Shown: positions 37,182 to 45,310 of the stretch, piece by piece | Position numbering within the stretch: position 1 is the first letter of the stretch | Layout of the letters: each line of letters starts with the position of its first letter | Assembly: GCF_000397205.1 (NCBI RefSeq) | Contig: NC_021237.1 | Coordinates: 3,039,001 to 3,103,000 of the forward strand | DNA length: 64,000 nucleotides | Source: Pseudomonas protegens CHA0 | GTDB taxonomy: Bacteria; Pseudomonadota; Gammaproteobacteria; Pseudomonadales; Pseudomonadaceae | Reading direction: 5' to 3' | The notes under the pieces: generated by a model | Databases searched by the model: none | Told to the model about the DNA's origin: nothing | The model's input: the letters and a program-made list of their open reading frames with translations, nothing else | Translations under genes and position numbers: made by a program

Positions 37182-38546
37182 TTACCAGAACCAGTAAGGC
37201 AGGAATTTGGGAGTGGGTTCTTTGGCCAGTTCCAGATGATAGGTGATGGCGTTGAAGAAGAACCCATCCAGCAAGAGAAAGGCCGCCACGCCGAATGCCA
37301 GGACGATGACCTCGTAATGCCGGTGCCCGGTGTACTGCCGGCCGATCCAGTAGCGCACGCCGCTGAGCAGGGCAAAGCTTGAAAACACCCCGGCGAAGTC
37401 GGGCTGCAGGGGCCGGGCGGCAAAGCTGTTGTAGCCCAGCACCAGCAGCGCCAGGAACGCGCCGATGGCCGGCAGGTTCAGGCACAGGCGCAGCAGGCGT
37501 CTGCGGGTCGCGCTGAACAGGCCGTTGGGGTCGATGAAGATATAGGCCGCCAGCAGGGAAATGGCCGGGGTGATGGACAGCACGTAACGCGCCTTCTTCG
37601 AGTTGGGGATGGTGAAGAACACAATCAGCACCACGAACCAGGCGCCCAGGTGCAGCAGCAGGCGCGGCGCCGACAGCGACGGGGCGCCGAGCCACTGGCG
37701 GCCGCTCCTGGCCATCACGCAAAGGGCGTAGAACGCCGTGAAGCTGTAGGTGATCAGCCCGGCGCTGAAGTAGAAGTAGTAGCGCGGCGAGTGATCGCTG
37801 GCGATCCGGCCCAGGCCCTGCATCTCCAGCACTTGCTGCATGAAGGCATCGCCGCCCTGCACGTGGGCGGCCCAGGCCAGTAGTGCGACCCCGGCGGCGA
37901 ACAGCAGGCCGCTCACCAGCGAGAACCCGACCAGGGTTCGCCACTGCCGGCTCAGCAGGTAATAGCTGCCGACCACCAGTGCCGGGCCGATCATGCCGAT
38001 CGGCCCGCGCAGGGCAAAGCCCAGGATCAGGCCGAGGAACACCAGCGCCAGGCGTCCGCGCTGCTGCTTGAGGTCGGCGGAGTAGGCCAGGTAGAAGCAG
38101 CCCGCGGTGATCAGGGCGGGGTAGATGTCCAGGGCCAGGGAGTTGACGCTATCCACGAAGGCCCAGGTGAACAGCGCAAAGAGCACGCCGCACAGGCCCC
38201 ATTTGCGCTCATGCAGGGCCCCCAGCTTGTAGATGAACACCAGCATCAGCGACGCAGCGATGCAGAAGGGCAGGCCCATCGACAGTACGGACAGCTGGCC
38301 GAAGGGCAGCGACGCCAGATAGACCAGCACCGTGTTGGCGATGGTGTAGTCGGGGTAGGGCTGCAGATCGTCGGCAATGGGGAACAGCGTCATGCCGTGC
38401 TGCAGCATGTAGTCGGCAAAGTCGACGAAGCGCGTGGTGTAGTTGAGGACTGCCGGTTTGTACTGCAGCGCCATGAACAGCGCGAGGGCAATCAGGAAAA
38501 TGCTTTGGCAGGGGCGCTGCAGGATCAGCTTTTTATAGTCTTCCAT
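37182..38546 (-). CDS. Polytopic membrane protein, glycosyltransferase family 39-like
   Basis: 454 residues with about 10-12 hydrophobic helices. The layout (short cytosolic start, first periplasmic loop with YTTRFVDFADYMLQHGM, later PNSKKARYVLSITPAISLLAAYIF) resembles ArnT/PMT-type GT39 enzymes that transfer lipid-linked sugars in the periplasm. The segment KKARYVLSITPAISLL matches the K.RY.LP.-like motif of that family. ATG 38546 (MEDYKKLILQRP) is chosen as the family-like start. The sugar and acceptor are unknown, and no glycan genes are adjacent. Confidence 0.75.
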   Translation of the reverse strand: MEDYKKLILQRPCQSIFLIALALFMALQYKPAVLNYTTRFVDFADYMLQHGMTLFPIADDLQPYPDYTIANTVLVYLASLPFGQLSVLSMGLPFCIAASLMLVFIYKLGALHERKWGLCGVLFALFTWAFVDSVNSLALDIYPALITAGCFYLAYSADLKQQRGRLALVFLGLILGFALRGPIGMIGPALVVGSYYLLSRQWRTLVGFSLVSGLLFAAGVALLAWAAHVQGGDAFMQQVLEMQGLGRIASDHSPRYYFYFSAGLITYSFTAFYALCVMARSGRQWLGAPSLSAPRLLLHLGAWFVVLIVFFTIPNSKKARYVLSITPAISLLAAYIFIDPNGLFSATRRRLLRLCLNLPAIGAFLALLVLGYNSFAARPLQPDFAGVFSSFALLSGVRYWIGRQYTGHRHYEVIVLAFGVAAFLLLDGFFFNAITYHLELAKEPTPKFLPYWFW

Positions 38547-38832
38547 GCGTCCAACACGCAAAAAAACACCAATGATAGGGTGGCCGGCAGGCGAACGCCA
38601 TCCACGCGCCGTGTTCGGGGCCGTTGCCGGCACCGGGGTTCAAGGCTCGGCAATCTAGCGCGCCCGGGGTTAACGCCCGGTATACGGGCAGGGGCTGATC
38701 AAGGGGGCGCGGCGCAGTGCGCGATTGGCCACGGGGCGACCGTCGCCCGCTGCCTTCGCCGCTGTCCAGGCGGGCCCTGGGACGGGCCCGGTGGCGGGTA
38801 GCGGCCCGGCAATCGGCCGCCCACGGCGCCGT

Positions 38833-39147
38833 TCAGGGCCGTTGCGGCTTGACCGAGGTGCCGAAGGTGTTGCCCATGCGCACGCCGGTGGCCGCCGGCG
38901 TTGAGAGCCCGACCTGGTTCGGTGGGCGCTTGTTCACCGGGTCCTCCAGGGCCTGCTGGTTGGCCTGGGCCGCCTTCACTGCGTCCGGGTTGTTGCCCAT
39001 CTGTTTGCTCAGGCAGTTGTAGTCGGGGGCCTTGTAGCCGCCGACGCTGACTTCCACACAGCCCTCGCTGGCTTCTTCGGCATGCAGCGTCCAGGGCAGG
39101 GCGCTGAGCAGCCACAGGGCTGCGCTGTATCGGCTTAATCGTTTCAT
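38833..39147 (-). CDS. Small secreted protein of unknown function, divergent from vreA
   Basis: 104 residues. Signal peptide MKRLSRYSAALWLLSALPWTLHA, then a mature part of about 80 residues with two Cys (GCVEVSVGGYKAPDYNCLSKQM) that could form a disulfide, and a Pro/Asn-rich tail. A perfect AGGAGG site precedes the ATG at 39147, which makes it a real gene. It shares a 127-bp divergent promoter region with vreA. P. aeruginosa also has a small gene next to vreA (PA0673), but I cannot confirm homology. Confidence 0.75.
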   Translation of the reverse strand: MKRLSRYSAALWLLSALPWTLHAEEASEGCVEVSVGGYKAPDYNCLSKQMGNNPDAVKAAQANQQALEDPVNKRPPNQVGLSTPAATGVRMGNTFGTSVKPQRP

Positions 39148-39274
39148 CCTGGCCTCCTGGCTGGCCCGGGGAATCGGGCTTCGATGCCGGCCGAGTGTAG
39201 TGCAAAGCCCGGCCTGAAAAAGTGATGGTTTTTTTGCCGTGGCCGTAACACCAGATTCATAAACTGGCCTCAGG

Positions 39275-40048
39275 ATGACGCTTTTCAGGGATTGGACCGC
39301 AGTGCAGCGACGCAGAGCGCAGGTCGGGCGATGGACTTCATTGCACGGGGGCTTGGCGACCTGTGTGGTGGCGCTCGGGTTGCTGCTGTGGATGCCGGCG
39401 GGCTGGGCCCAGGGCACTCCCGGCGGGCCGCCGCGGGTGGATTCACAGGCCCTGCTGGCACTGGAGATACCGGCGCAGAACCTGGCGGATGCCCTGGAGC
39501 TGTTCAGCCGCGCCACCGGGATGGCGGTGCTGGTGGACCGGGAGCTGACCCGGGGCCGGCGCTCGGTGGGGATCAACGGTCACTACAGCGCCCGGGAAGG
39601 CCTGAGCCGGTTGTTGGCCGGCAGTGGCCTGATGGCCCGCTACGCCCGCAGCGATGCTTTCACCCTGCAGGTGCCGCAGGCCACACAGCCGGCCGTGCAG
39701 CCTGGCGCGGCGGGCAGTCGTGCGGCGCGGCTCAACAGCAGCTACGCCAGCGCCCTGCAACGGGCGGTGGAACGCAGCCTGTGCGGCTCGGCGCTGACTC
39801 GGCCGGGGAGCTTTCGCGCCCTGCTGCAACTGTGGATCGGCGGCGACGGAGCGGTGCAACACAGCCGCCTGGTGAGTTCCACCGGCGACCTGCAACGGGA
39901 TGAGGCGCTGGTGCAGCGCCTGGCCCAGACCCGGGTCGAGCGCCAGGCACCGAGCTCGTTGCGCCAGCCGCTGACCTTACTCTTGATACCGGACACGACA
40001 GGGAAACGCATGGACTGCAAGGAATGGGAAGGAGCTTCCGGGGTATGA
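39275..40048 (+). CDS. vreA: Barrel-less receptor-like protein of a cell-surface signalling system (VreA-like)
   Basis: 257 residues from ATG 39275; a GTG at 39302 is also possible. A membrane/signal segment (VVALGLLLWMPAGWAQG) is followed by a secretin/TonB short N-terminal (STN) domain (ALEIPAQNLADALELFSRATG...LLAGSGLMARY, about 60-130). A C-terminal part (LNSSYASALQRAVERSL...LLQLWIGGDGAVQHSRLVSSTG) reads like a TonB C-terminal domain. There is no beta-barrel. This fits VreA of the P. aeruginosa PUMA3 system, where it signals to the anti-sigma VreR. The end overlaps vreI by 4 bp (ATGA). Confidence 0.85.
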   Translation: MTLFRDWTAVQRRRAQVGRWTSLHGGLATCVVALGLLLWMPAGWAQGTPGGPPRVDSQALLALEIPAQNLADALELFSRATGMAVLVDRELTRGRRSVGINGHYSAREGLSRLLAGSGLMARYARSDAFTLQVPQATQPAVQPGAAGSRAARLNSSYASALQRAVERSLCGSALTRPGSFRALLQLWIGGDGAVQHSRLVSSTGDLQRDEALVQRLAQTRVERQAPSSLRQPLTLLLIPDTTGKRMDCKEWEGASGV

Positions 40049-40590
40049 AAAATACCGGACACAGTGCGATGGTCAGGCTGTTCCTGACGTCCTACGAGGA
40101 TTTTCGGGTGCGCTTGCGCAGGCGCCTGGGGTCCGAGGACCTGGCCAACGACGTCCTGCACGAAACCTACCTGCGGGTCGACCGCATGGAAGAGCCGCCG
40201 AACCTGGCGCAACCCAATGCCTACCTGTACCGCATGGCGCTGAACATTGCCGCCGACCGGCGCCAGTCCGATGCCCGCCTGCTCACCGGCGATGAGGTCG
40301 AGGAGCTGTTGCAGATCGCCGACGAAGCCCAGGACCCCTCGCGGGTGGTGGGTGGCCAGAAGGAAATCCAGACCCTGCTCAAGGCCCTCTACGAACTCCC
40401 GGCGCGGCGCCGCAAGATCTTCATTGCCGCGCGCCTGGAAGAGGCGCCGCACCTGGAAATTTCCCAGCGCTTCGGCATTTCCACACGGATGGTGGAGAAG
40501 GAACTCAAGGCAGCCCTCGGCCATTGCGCCCTGCGCCTGGAAAGAAAAGTCATTCAGCGGTTCGGTCCCGGGGCCGGAAAACCGTCCTAG
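40045..40590 (+). CDS. vreI: ECF sigma factor (FecI-like, VreI)
   Basis: 181 residues. Region 2 is visible in RRLGSEDLANDVLHETYLRVDRM and NAYLYRMALNIAADRRQSD; region 4 in LYELPARRRKIFIAARLEEAPHLEISQRFGISTRMVEKEL. This is the iron-starvation-sigma/FecI branch. ATG 40045 overlaps the vreA stop, so translation is coupled. In P. aeruginosa VreI, with PhoB, drives the hxc genes, lapA and pdtA/pdtB under phosphate limitation; the same genes follow here. Confidence 0.9.
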   Translation: MKNTGHSAMVRLFLTSYEDFRVRLRRRLGSEDLANDVLHETYLRVDRMEEPPNLAQPNAYLYRMALNIAADRRQSDARLLTGDEVEELLQIADEAQDPSRVVGGQKEIQTLLKALYELPARRRKIFIAARLEEAPHLEISQRFGISTRMVEKELKAALGHCALRLERKVIQRFGPGAGKPS

Positions 40591-40627
40591 ACAAAGAGCC
40601 CTGATCAATCCGTGAGTACCTGCGCGC

Positions 40628-41578
40628 TTGAACATTTTTAGCATCTCCACACCCCAGGCCTCGGCGGACCAGCAGTTGCTGAGCGAAGCCCGGGACTGGC
40701 TGGTCCTTCTGACGTCGGGGCGGGCCACCGCCGCCGATGCCCGGGCGCTGCGCCAATGGTGCGGGCAAAGCCCGCAGCACGCGGCCGCCTTCGAGCAGAC
40801 CAAGGCCCTGTGGCATTGCCTGCAACCGGCAGCGGCGCTGCTGGAGCAGCAAGCGCGGCCGCGGCACTTTGGCCGCCGGGCCTTTCTTGGCGGCGCCCTG
40901 GCGGCCTCGGCGGCGCTGTTCATGGTGCGGCTCACGGTGCCGGGCGGCTTTGCCGGATTGACCGCCGACTTTGCCACCGAAGTCGGCGAACAGCGCCGGG
41001 TGGATCTGGCCGAGGGCGTGAGCCTGGAGCTCAACACCCAGACCCGCATCAGCCGGCGTGACCTGGGTGCGGGCGAGCAGGGCATCGAACTGCTGGAAGG
41101 CGAAGTGGAAGTCTTCAGCCAGCGCCTGCAGCCGCTCAAGGTCCAGGCCGGCGAGGGCTGGCTCAGCGCGCGTCAGGCGCGCTTCAACCTGCGCAACACC
41201 GACCACCAGGTGTGCGTCACCTGCATCGAAGGCAGCCTGCAAGTGGACGTGGCCGGGCGCAGCATTGGCCTGGACAGCGGCCGCCAGCTGACCTACGACC
41301 CGCGCAGCATCGGCGAGCCCCAGGTGGTGGACATCCACAGCGTGATCGCCTGGCGCGAACAGGTCCTGGTGTTCGACAACGCCAGCCTCAACACGGTGAT
41401 CAGCGAGATCAACCGCTACCGCCCGGGGATGCTGGTGCTGCTCAATGCCGAACTGGGCAAGCGCAAGGTCCAGGCGCGTTTCAACCTCAACCAGCTGGCT
41501 GGCGTGGCCTTGCTGATCCGCGACGCCTACGGCGCCAAGTGCACCGAACTGCCTGGCGGCGTGGTGCTCCTGAGCTGA
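40628..41578 (+). CDS. vreR: FecR-type anti-sigma factor (VreR)
   Basis: 316 residues: cytosolic DUF4880 domain (ARDWLVLLTSGRATAADARALRQWC) that binds the sigma factor, one membrane helix (FLGGALAASAALFMVRLTV, about 85-105), periplasmic FecR domain (ADFATEVGEQRRVDLAEG) and a C-terminal STN-like part (FDNASLNTVISEINRY). The TTG at 40628 is the only start available after an in-frame stop at 40613. It retains VreI at the membrane until the VreA signal triggers proteolysis, by analogy with FecR/PUMA3. It lies 37 bp after vreI. Confidence 0.9.
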   Translation: MNIFSISTPQASADQQLLSEARDWLVLLTSGRATAADARALRQWCGQSPQHAAAFEQTKALWHCLQPAAALLEQQARPRHFGRRAFLGGALAASAALFMVRLTVPGGFAGLTADFATEVGEQRRVDLAEGVSLELNTQTRISRRDLGAGEQGIELLEGEVEVFSQRLQPLKVQAGEGWLSARQARFNLRNTDHQVCVTCIEGSLQVDVAGRSIGLDSGRQLTYDPRSIGEPQVVDIHSVIAWREQVLVFDNASLNTVISEINRYRPGMLVLLNAELGKRKVQARFNLNQLAGVALLIRDAYGAKCTELPGGVVLLS

Positions 41579-41602
41579 TCCGCGAAACACCAACAGCCCC
41601 CT

Positions 41603-41695
41603 TTAGGAGCTGGCTTGCCAGCGAAGGGGCCGGCGCTATTTGCCGAATTCTCAGGGCCTGGCCGCTACGCGGTTCGCCGGCAAGCCGGCTCCTAC
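41603..41695. repeat. REP doublet (REPIN) 6
   Basis: Inverted REP pair of 93 bp, left arm GCTGGCTTGCCAGC, right arm GCCGGC type, between the convergent vreR and hxcW genes. Confidence 0.92.
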
Positions 41696-41704
41696 GGGAG
41701 AGGG

Positions 41705-42316
41705 TTATTGCAACGGCCCCAGCACTTGCCGGTAGCGCTCTTCGCCCTGGGGCGTCTGGCGCACCAGGCGGATCTCCAGGCCCAGGGGGCTGTCCTGGCG
41801 GTTGCCGCTGAGCTGGCGCCAGCCTTTGTCGGCATCCCAGACCCGTACTTGCAGGTCGCTGACCCGGTTCAGCACCGCCACGCCGTCGCGCGGCGCGGGC
41901 AAAGGGTAGCGGTCGCGGGGCTCGGCCACGGCGCGGTACAGGGTGTCGCCCTTGAGCCACCAGCGCACCCGTTGCAGGCCATCCCCCGGGGTGGCGGCGC
42001 TGCGTATCACCTCCAGGCGAAAGCCCTTGCTGTCGGAGCTGCGCACGCTCAGCGGGGCCGGGCTGTCGGGCTCGGCTTCTTCGCTGTCGCCCAGGGCCGG
42101 CTCGCGCAGCTGGGTGCCGGCACGCAGGGCCACGTCACGTTCCAGCTGGTTGAGGGTGCGCAGCAGTTCTTCGGTCTGTTCGGTGCTGGCCTTGAGATGG
42201 CTGTCGGCCCGGGTGACGCTGTCCAGGCCGCGCCAGGCAATCAGGCTGACCACCGCCATCAGCATGATCGCCACCATCACTTCGATCAGGGTGAACCCCT
42301 GCTGCCGACGCTTCAT
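41705..42316 (-). CDS. hxcW: Type II secretion minor pseudopilin GspJ (HxcW)
   Basis: 203 residues. Type IV prepilin-like leader MKRRQQG with cleavage before F8 and Glu at mature position 5 (FTLIEVMVAIMLMAVVSL). Long C-terminal domain typical of GspJ, which joins GspI and GspK at the pseudopilus tip. Start overlaps the hxcU stop (ATGA). Transcribed against the main hxc gene direction. A prepilin peptidase is not encoded in the window; PilD from elsewhere must process it. Confidence 0.9.
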   Translation of the reverse strand: MKRRQQGFTLIEVMVAIMLMAVVSLIAWRGLDSVTRADSHLKASTEQTEELLRTLNQLERDVALRAGTQLREPALGDSEEAEPDSPAPLSVRSSDSKGFRLEVIRSAATPGDGLQRVRWWLKGDTLYRAVAEPRDRYPLPAPRDGVAVLNRVSDLQVRVWDADKGWRQLSGNRQDSPLGLEIRLVRQTPQGEERYRQVLGPLQ

Positions 42317-42774
42317 GGCTGGGTCACCACCCGCAGTTGGCCGGCGGCGCTGCGTTCCAGGCTCAGGCTGTGCTGGCCGTCGGACAACACCAGGCGCAGC
42401 GGCGGGTTGATCCATTCGGCGTTCAATACCAGGCGCTGCCTGGGTTCGATGCGCACTTGCAGCGCCGGGGTTTCCCAGGCCCGGGGGCGCAGTTGGGGGT
42501 CGCCACGCAAGTCATCGATGCCGCCTCCGGATTCGCTGTGGCGGCTGAAGGCAAAGCCCTTGGCCGTGGCTCGCCAGGTGATCGGCCGACCATCGGCGCG
42601 GGCTTCGGCCTGGGCCACTTGCAGCAGTTGCGCCAGGCGCTCGGCGTCCTTGCGCAGCAGTTGCAGCGGGTCGGGCTTGATGCTCAGGCCCACGGCCGCG
42701 CTGGCAATGCCGATGATCACCAGCACCACCATCAGCTCGATCAGGGTGAAGCCTTGTTGCTTGCCTGCCTGCAT
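42313..42774 (-). CDS. hxcU: Type II secretion minor pseudopilin GspH (HxcU)
   Basis: 153 residues. Prepilin leader MQAGKQQG, cleavage before F9, Glu at mature position 5 (FTLIELMVVLVIIGIASAAV). C-terminal domain with WEPR-like beta pattern (LRLVLSDGQHSLSLERSAAG) as in GspH. Forms an operon with hxcW and is divergent from hxcP across a 118-bp gap. Confidence 0.88.
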   Translation of the reverse strand: MQAGKQQGFTLIELMVVLVIIGIASAAVGLSIKPDPLQLLRKDAERLAQLLQVAQAEARADGRPITWRATAKGFAFSRHSESGGGIDDLRGDPQLRPRAWETPALQVRIEPRQRLVLNAEWINPPLRLVLSDGQHSLSLERSAAGQLRVVTQP

Positions 42775-42892
42775 CGGATTGCACTCCTTGGCCCTCGGAC
42801 CAGCCTGCCAGACGCAGATGATCGTCCGGTGAAATAAAACCGTGAGAATTGAGCGGTAGGCTGGGGGCACGGACAAACAGGAGGTCCCCCCG

Positions 42893-43333
42893 ATGCTACG
42901 TGCCATGTCATTCGCCCCGCGCCTTGATGCCCCTCGACTGCTGCAGTACGCGGCCTTGCTGGCGGCCCTGGGTGGGGTCGCCACCTGGTCGTCGCTGCTG
43001 CTGACCCCGGCCGAATCCCAGACCCCGGCGGTGGCGCCCCAGGTGCTGGCCGCGCGTTCCGACAACCCGGCCCTGCAGTGGTTTGCCAACCAGCCGGCCC
43101 AGGTGCAGATCAAGGTGTCCGGGGTCATGGCCGGGGCACGTGGCGCGGTGGCGATCCTGCATCTGAACGATGGCCCGCCGCGCAGCTTCCTGGCCGGGGA
43201 AACCCTGACCCAGGGTGTGCGCCTGGCTGCGATCGAGGCCGACGGCGTGCTGATCGAGCGCGGCGCCGAGCAGTCGCGGATCAAGGTCAGCAAGCTGCCG
43301 GACTCACCGGAGCTGCCGCGGTTGACCCGCTAG
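42893..43333 (+). CDS. hxcP: Type II secretion inner-membrane component GspC, short form (HxcP)
   Basis: 146 residues. One N-terminal membrane helix (YAALLAALGGVATWSSLLL) and the periplasmic HR domain (LQWFANQPAQVQIKVSGVMAGARGAVAIL). No PDZ or coiled-coil domain follows, so it is about half the usual GspC length, as in the Hxc system. The HR domain contacts the secretin N0 domain. Strong AGGAGGT site before ATG 42893. Flanked by genes on the opposite strand. Confidence 0.88.
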   Translation: MLRAMSFAPRLDAPRLLQYAALLAALGGVATWSSLLLTPAESQTPAVAPQVLAARSDNPALQWFANQPAQVQIKVSGVMAGARGAVAILHLNDGPPRSFLAGETLTQGVRLAAIEADGVLIERGAEQSRIKVSKLPDSPELPRLTR

Positions 43334-43336
43334 GCC

Positions 43337-43723
43337 TCACTGGCGTTGTACCTGCGGCCGGCTGACCAGGGTTTCCAGGCGCGCAAGCGGCGGCGCCTCG
43401 CGGCTGCGGTCGCTGACTTGCACCTGCACCCGCACCAGCCCCGGCGCACTGCCCGGGGCGATGCGGGTTTCGCAGCGCAGCTTGAGCCGTCCCTGGTCGC
43501 AGTCGAGGTTCTTCACGCCGCTGTTCAGGCGGCCTTCCAGGCGCACTTCGGCGACCCGGCTCTGGGCCGCCAGCAAGGCCAGGGATTTGTCCCGCAGCAG
43601 GCCATTGCTCTGGGTCATCAGGCCCGCCACGCGCACCGCCGCAGCCATCGCCACGGCAATGATGGCCAGGGCCACCAGCACTTCGATCAGGGTGAAACCA
43701 GCTTGTTTGCGCAGGGCTTGCAT
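43337..43723 (-). CDS. hxcV: Type II secretion minor pseudopilin GspI (HxcV)
   Basis: 128 residues. Leader MQALRKQAG, cleavage before F10, Glu at mature position 5 (FTLIEVLVALAIIAVAMAAA). Small domain with two Cys (NLDCDQGRLKLRCE). Convergent with hxcP (3-bp gap between stops) and divergent from hxcT. Confidence 0.9.
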   Translation of the reverse strand: MQALRKQAGFTLIEVLVALAIIAVAMAAAVRVAGLMTQSNGLLRDKSLALLAAQSRVAEVRLEGRLNSGVKNLDCDQGRLKLRCETRIAPGSAPGLVRVQVQVSDRSREAPPLARLETLVSRPQVQRQ

Positions 43724-43790
43724 GGGCCGCTCGAGACCGGGAAACAGCCTCGCAGACTAGCCTGCGGGCTTGACCGAATGGCGACCGAAA

Positions 43791-43819
43791 CTCCCGAGGT
43801 TTTTCAATACCACTGACAT
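43791..43819 (+). promoter_or_regulatory. Composite motif upstream of hxcT, shared with the first DING gene
   Basis: CTCCCGAGG plus T-run, then 13 bases after GAGG the heptamer CTGACAT. The same block with the same 13-base spacing lies upstream of the first DING gene (52696-52724, heptamer CTGTCAC, a perfect Pho half-site). It sits 53 bp before the hxcT start. Candidate site for PhoB and/or sigma VreI. Confidence 0.5.
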
Positions 43820-43871
43820 ATCTTCTTGCAACACTGCGCGACGAATCGAACTTACGCCAAGGAATGTCGAG

Positions 43872-44321
43872 ATGGATATCGCGCCTGTAACATCCCCGCC
43901 CCGAGGCCTGCGCGGCCAGCGTGGCTTCACCCTGATCGAGATCATGGTCGTGGTGGTGATCCTCGGGATCCTGGCAGCCATGGTGGTGCCCAAGGTCCTG
44001 GATCGCCCGGACCAGGCACGGGCCACGGCGGCCAGGCAGGACATCGCCGGGCTCATGCAGGCCCTCAAGCTCTATCGCCTGGACCACGGCAGCTACCCGA
44101 ACATGAACCAGGGCCTGAAGGTGCTGGTGGAGCGCCCGGCCAATGCCAAGGACAGCAACTGGCGCTCCTACCTGGAACGTCTGCCCAATGACCCCTGGGG
44201 CCGCCCGTATCACTACCTCAACCCCGGTGCCAACGGCGAAGTGGATGTGTTTTCCCTCGGCGCCGATGGCCAGCCCGACGGCGACGGCGTGAATGCCGAT
44301 ATCGGCTCCTGGCAACTATAG
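43872..44321 (+). CDS. hxcT: Type II secretion major pseudopilin GspG (HxcT)
   Basis: 149 residues. Leader of 18 ending QRG, cleavage before F19, Glu at mature position 5 (FTLIEIMVVVVILGILAAMVVPKVLDRPDQA). The GspG calcium-loop region is seen at the C-terminus (SLGADGQPDGDGVNADIGSW). AAGGA precedes ATG 43872; the ORF start further up at 43770 has no support. First gene of the long + strand run hxcTXYZQRS. Confidence 0.92.
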   Translation: MDIAPVTSPPRGLRGQRGFTLIEIMVVVVILGILAAMVVPKVLDRPDQARATAARQDIAGLMQALKLYRLDHGSYPNMNQGLKVLVERPANAKDSNWRSYLERLPNDPWGRPYHYLNPGANGEVDVFSLGADGQPDGDGVNADIGSWQL

Positions 44322-44329
44322 GGCCGGTC

Positions 44330-45310
44330 GTGAAAGCCCATTCGCCCAGTGCGGCGAAGCAGCGTGGCATGGCCATCATCAGCGCCTTGCTGATCGCCGC
44401 GGTGGTGGCGGTGATCGCCGGGGGCATGCTTACCCGGCAAACCTCTTTCACCCGTGCGGTGGAAGCCGAACAGGCGCGGATCGTCGCTGCCGGGGTGCTT
44501 CAGGGCGGCCTGGAATACAGCCGGCAACTGCTCTGGGACGCGCGCCAGCGTGATGTGTTGACACGCCTCGACCAGGCCTGGGCGCGGCCCATCGGCGACC
44601 AGGCCCTGGGTGGATTCAACGCCGGGTTCCAGGGCCACCTGCAAGACCTGCAGGGCAAGTTCAACCTGCGCAACCTGGTGTTCAACCAGCAGGTGGATGC
44701 GGGGCAACTGCAGAGCTTCCAGCAGTTGTGCCAACTGATCGGCATCGACGGCGCCCTGGGCCGGCGTATCAGCCAGCGGGTGATCGCTTCCTACCCCCAG
44801 CGCCTGCAGGCGCCAGCCGCCACCAGCAGCCATGGCAGTTTCAACAGCGGTCGCCAGACCTCGGCAGGCGCTGCGGCGCAGACCCTGGCGCCCAGGCAGC
44901 CGATGCTGCGCAGCCTGGACGACTTGCTGGGCCTTGAGGGCGTGACCCCGGAACTGCTGGCGCGCCTGGAGCCGTACGTGAGCATCCTGCCGGGCAATAC
45001 CTGGATCAACGGCAACACCGCCAGCGCCGAGGTGCTGGTGGCGGCGGTGCCGGGCCTGGATCTGTCCCGGGCCCGGGCCCTGGTGGCCGAGCGTGACGCC
45101 GGGCACTGGTTCATCAACCGTGGCGATTTCGTCAATCGCCTGCGCTTGCCGCAGTTGCAGGTGGACCAGATCAAGGTCGGCATCACCAGCGAGTGGTTCC
45201 TGCTTCAGGGCCAGGCCCGCCGTGATCGGCGCCGGGTCAGCCTGCAAGCGCTGCTGCACCGTCCCGAGGACCGCATGCCCCAGGTGATCTGGTCGCGGGT
45301 GGGCGCATGA
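44330..45310 (+). CDS. hxcX: Type II secretion minor pseudopilin GspK (HxcX)
   Basis: 326 residues. Leader ends QRG at 13; the mature sequence MAIISALLIAAVVAVIAGG has Ser, not Glu, at position 5, which is normal for GspK. Large domain with GLEGVTPELLARLEPYVSILPG... and two SAM-like helix-hairpin segments, as in GspK. GTG start at 44330, 8 bp after hxcT. The stop overlaps hxcY by 4 bp. Confidence 0.9.
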   Translation: MKAHSPSAAKQRGMAIISALLIAAVVAVIAGGMLTRQTSFTRAVEAEQARIVAAGVLQGGLEYSRQLLWDARQRDVLTRLDQAWARPIGDQALGGFNAGFQGHLQDLQGKFNLRNLVFNQQVDAGQLQSFQQLCQLIGIDGALGRRISQRVIASYPQRLQAPAATSSHGSFNSGRQTSAGAAAQTLAPRQPMLRSLDDLLGLEGVTPELLARLEPYVSILPGNTWINGNTASAEVLVAAVPGLDLSRARALVAERDAGHWFINRGDFVNRLRLPQLQVDQIKVGITSEWFLLQGQARRDRRRVSLQALLHRPEDRMPQVIWSRVGA

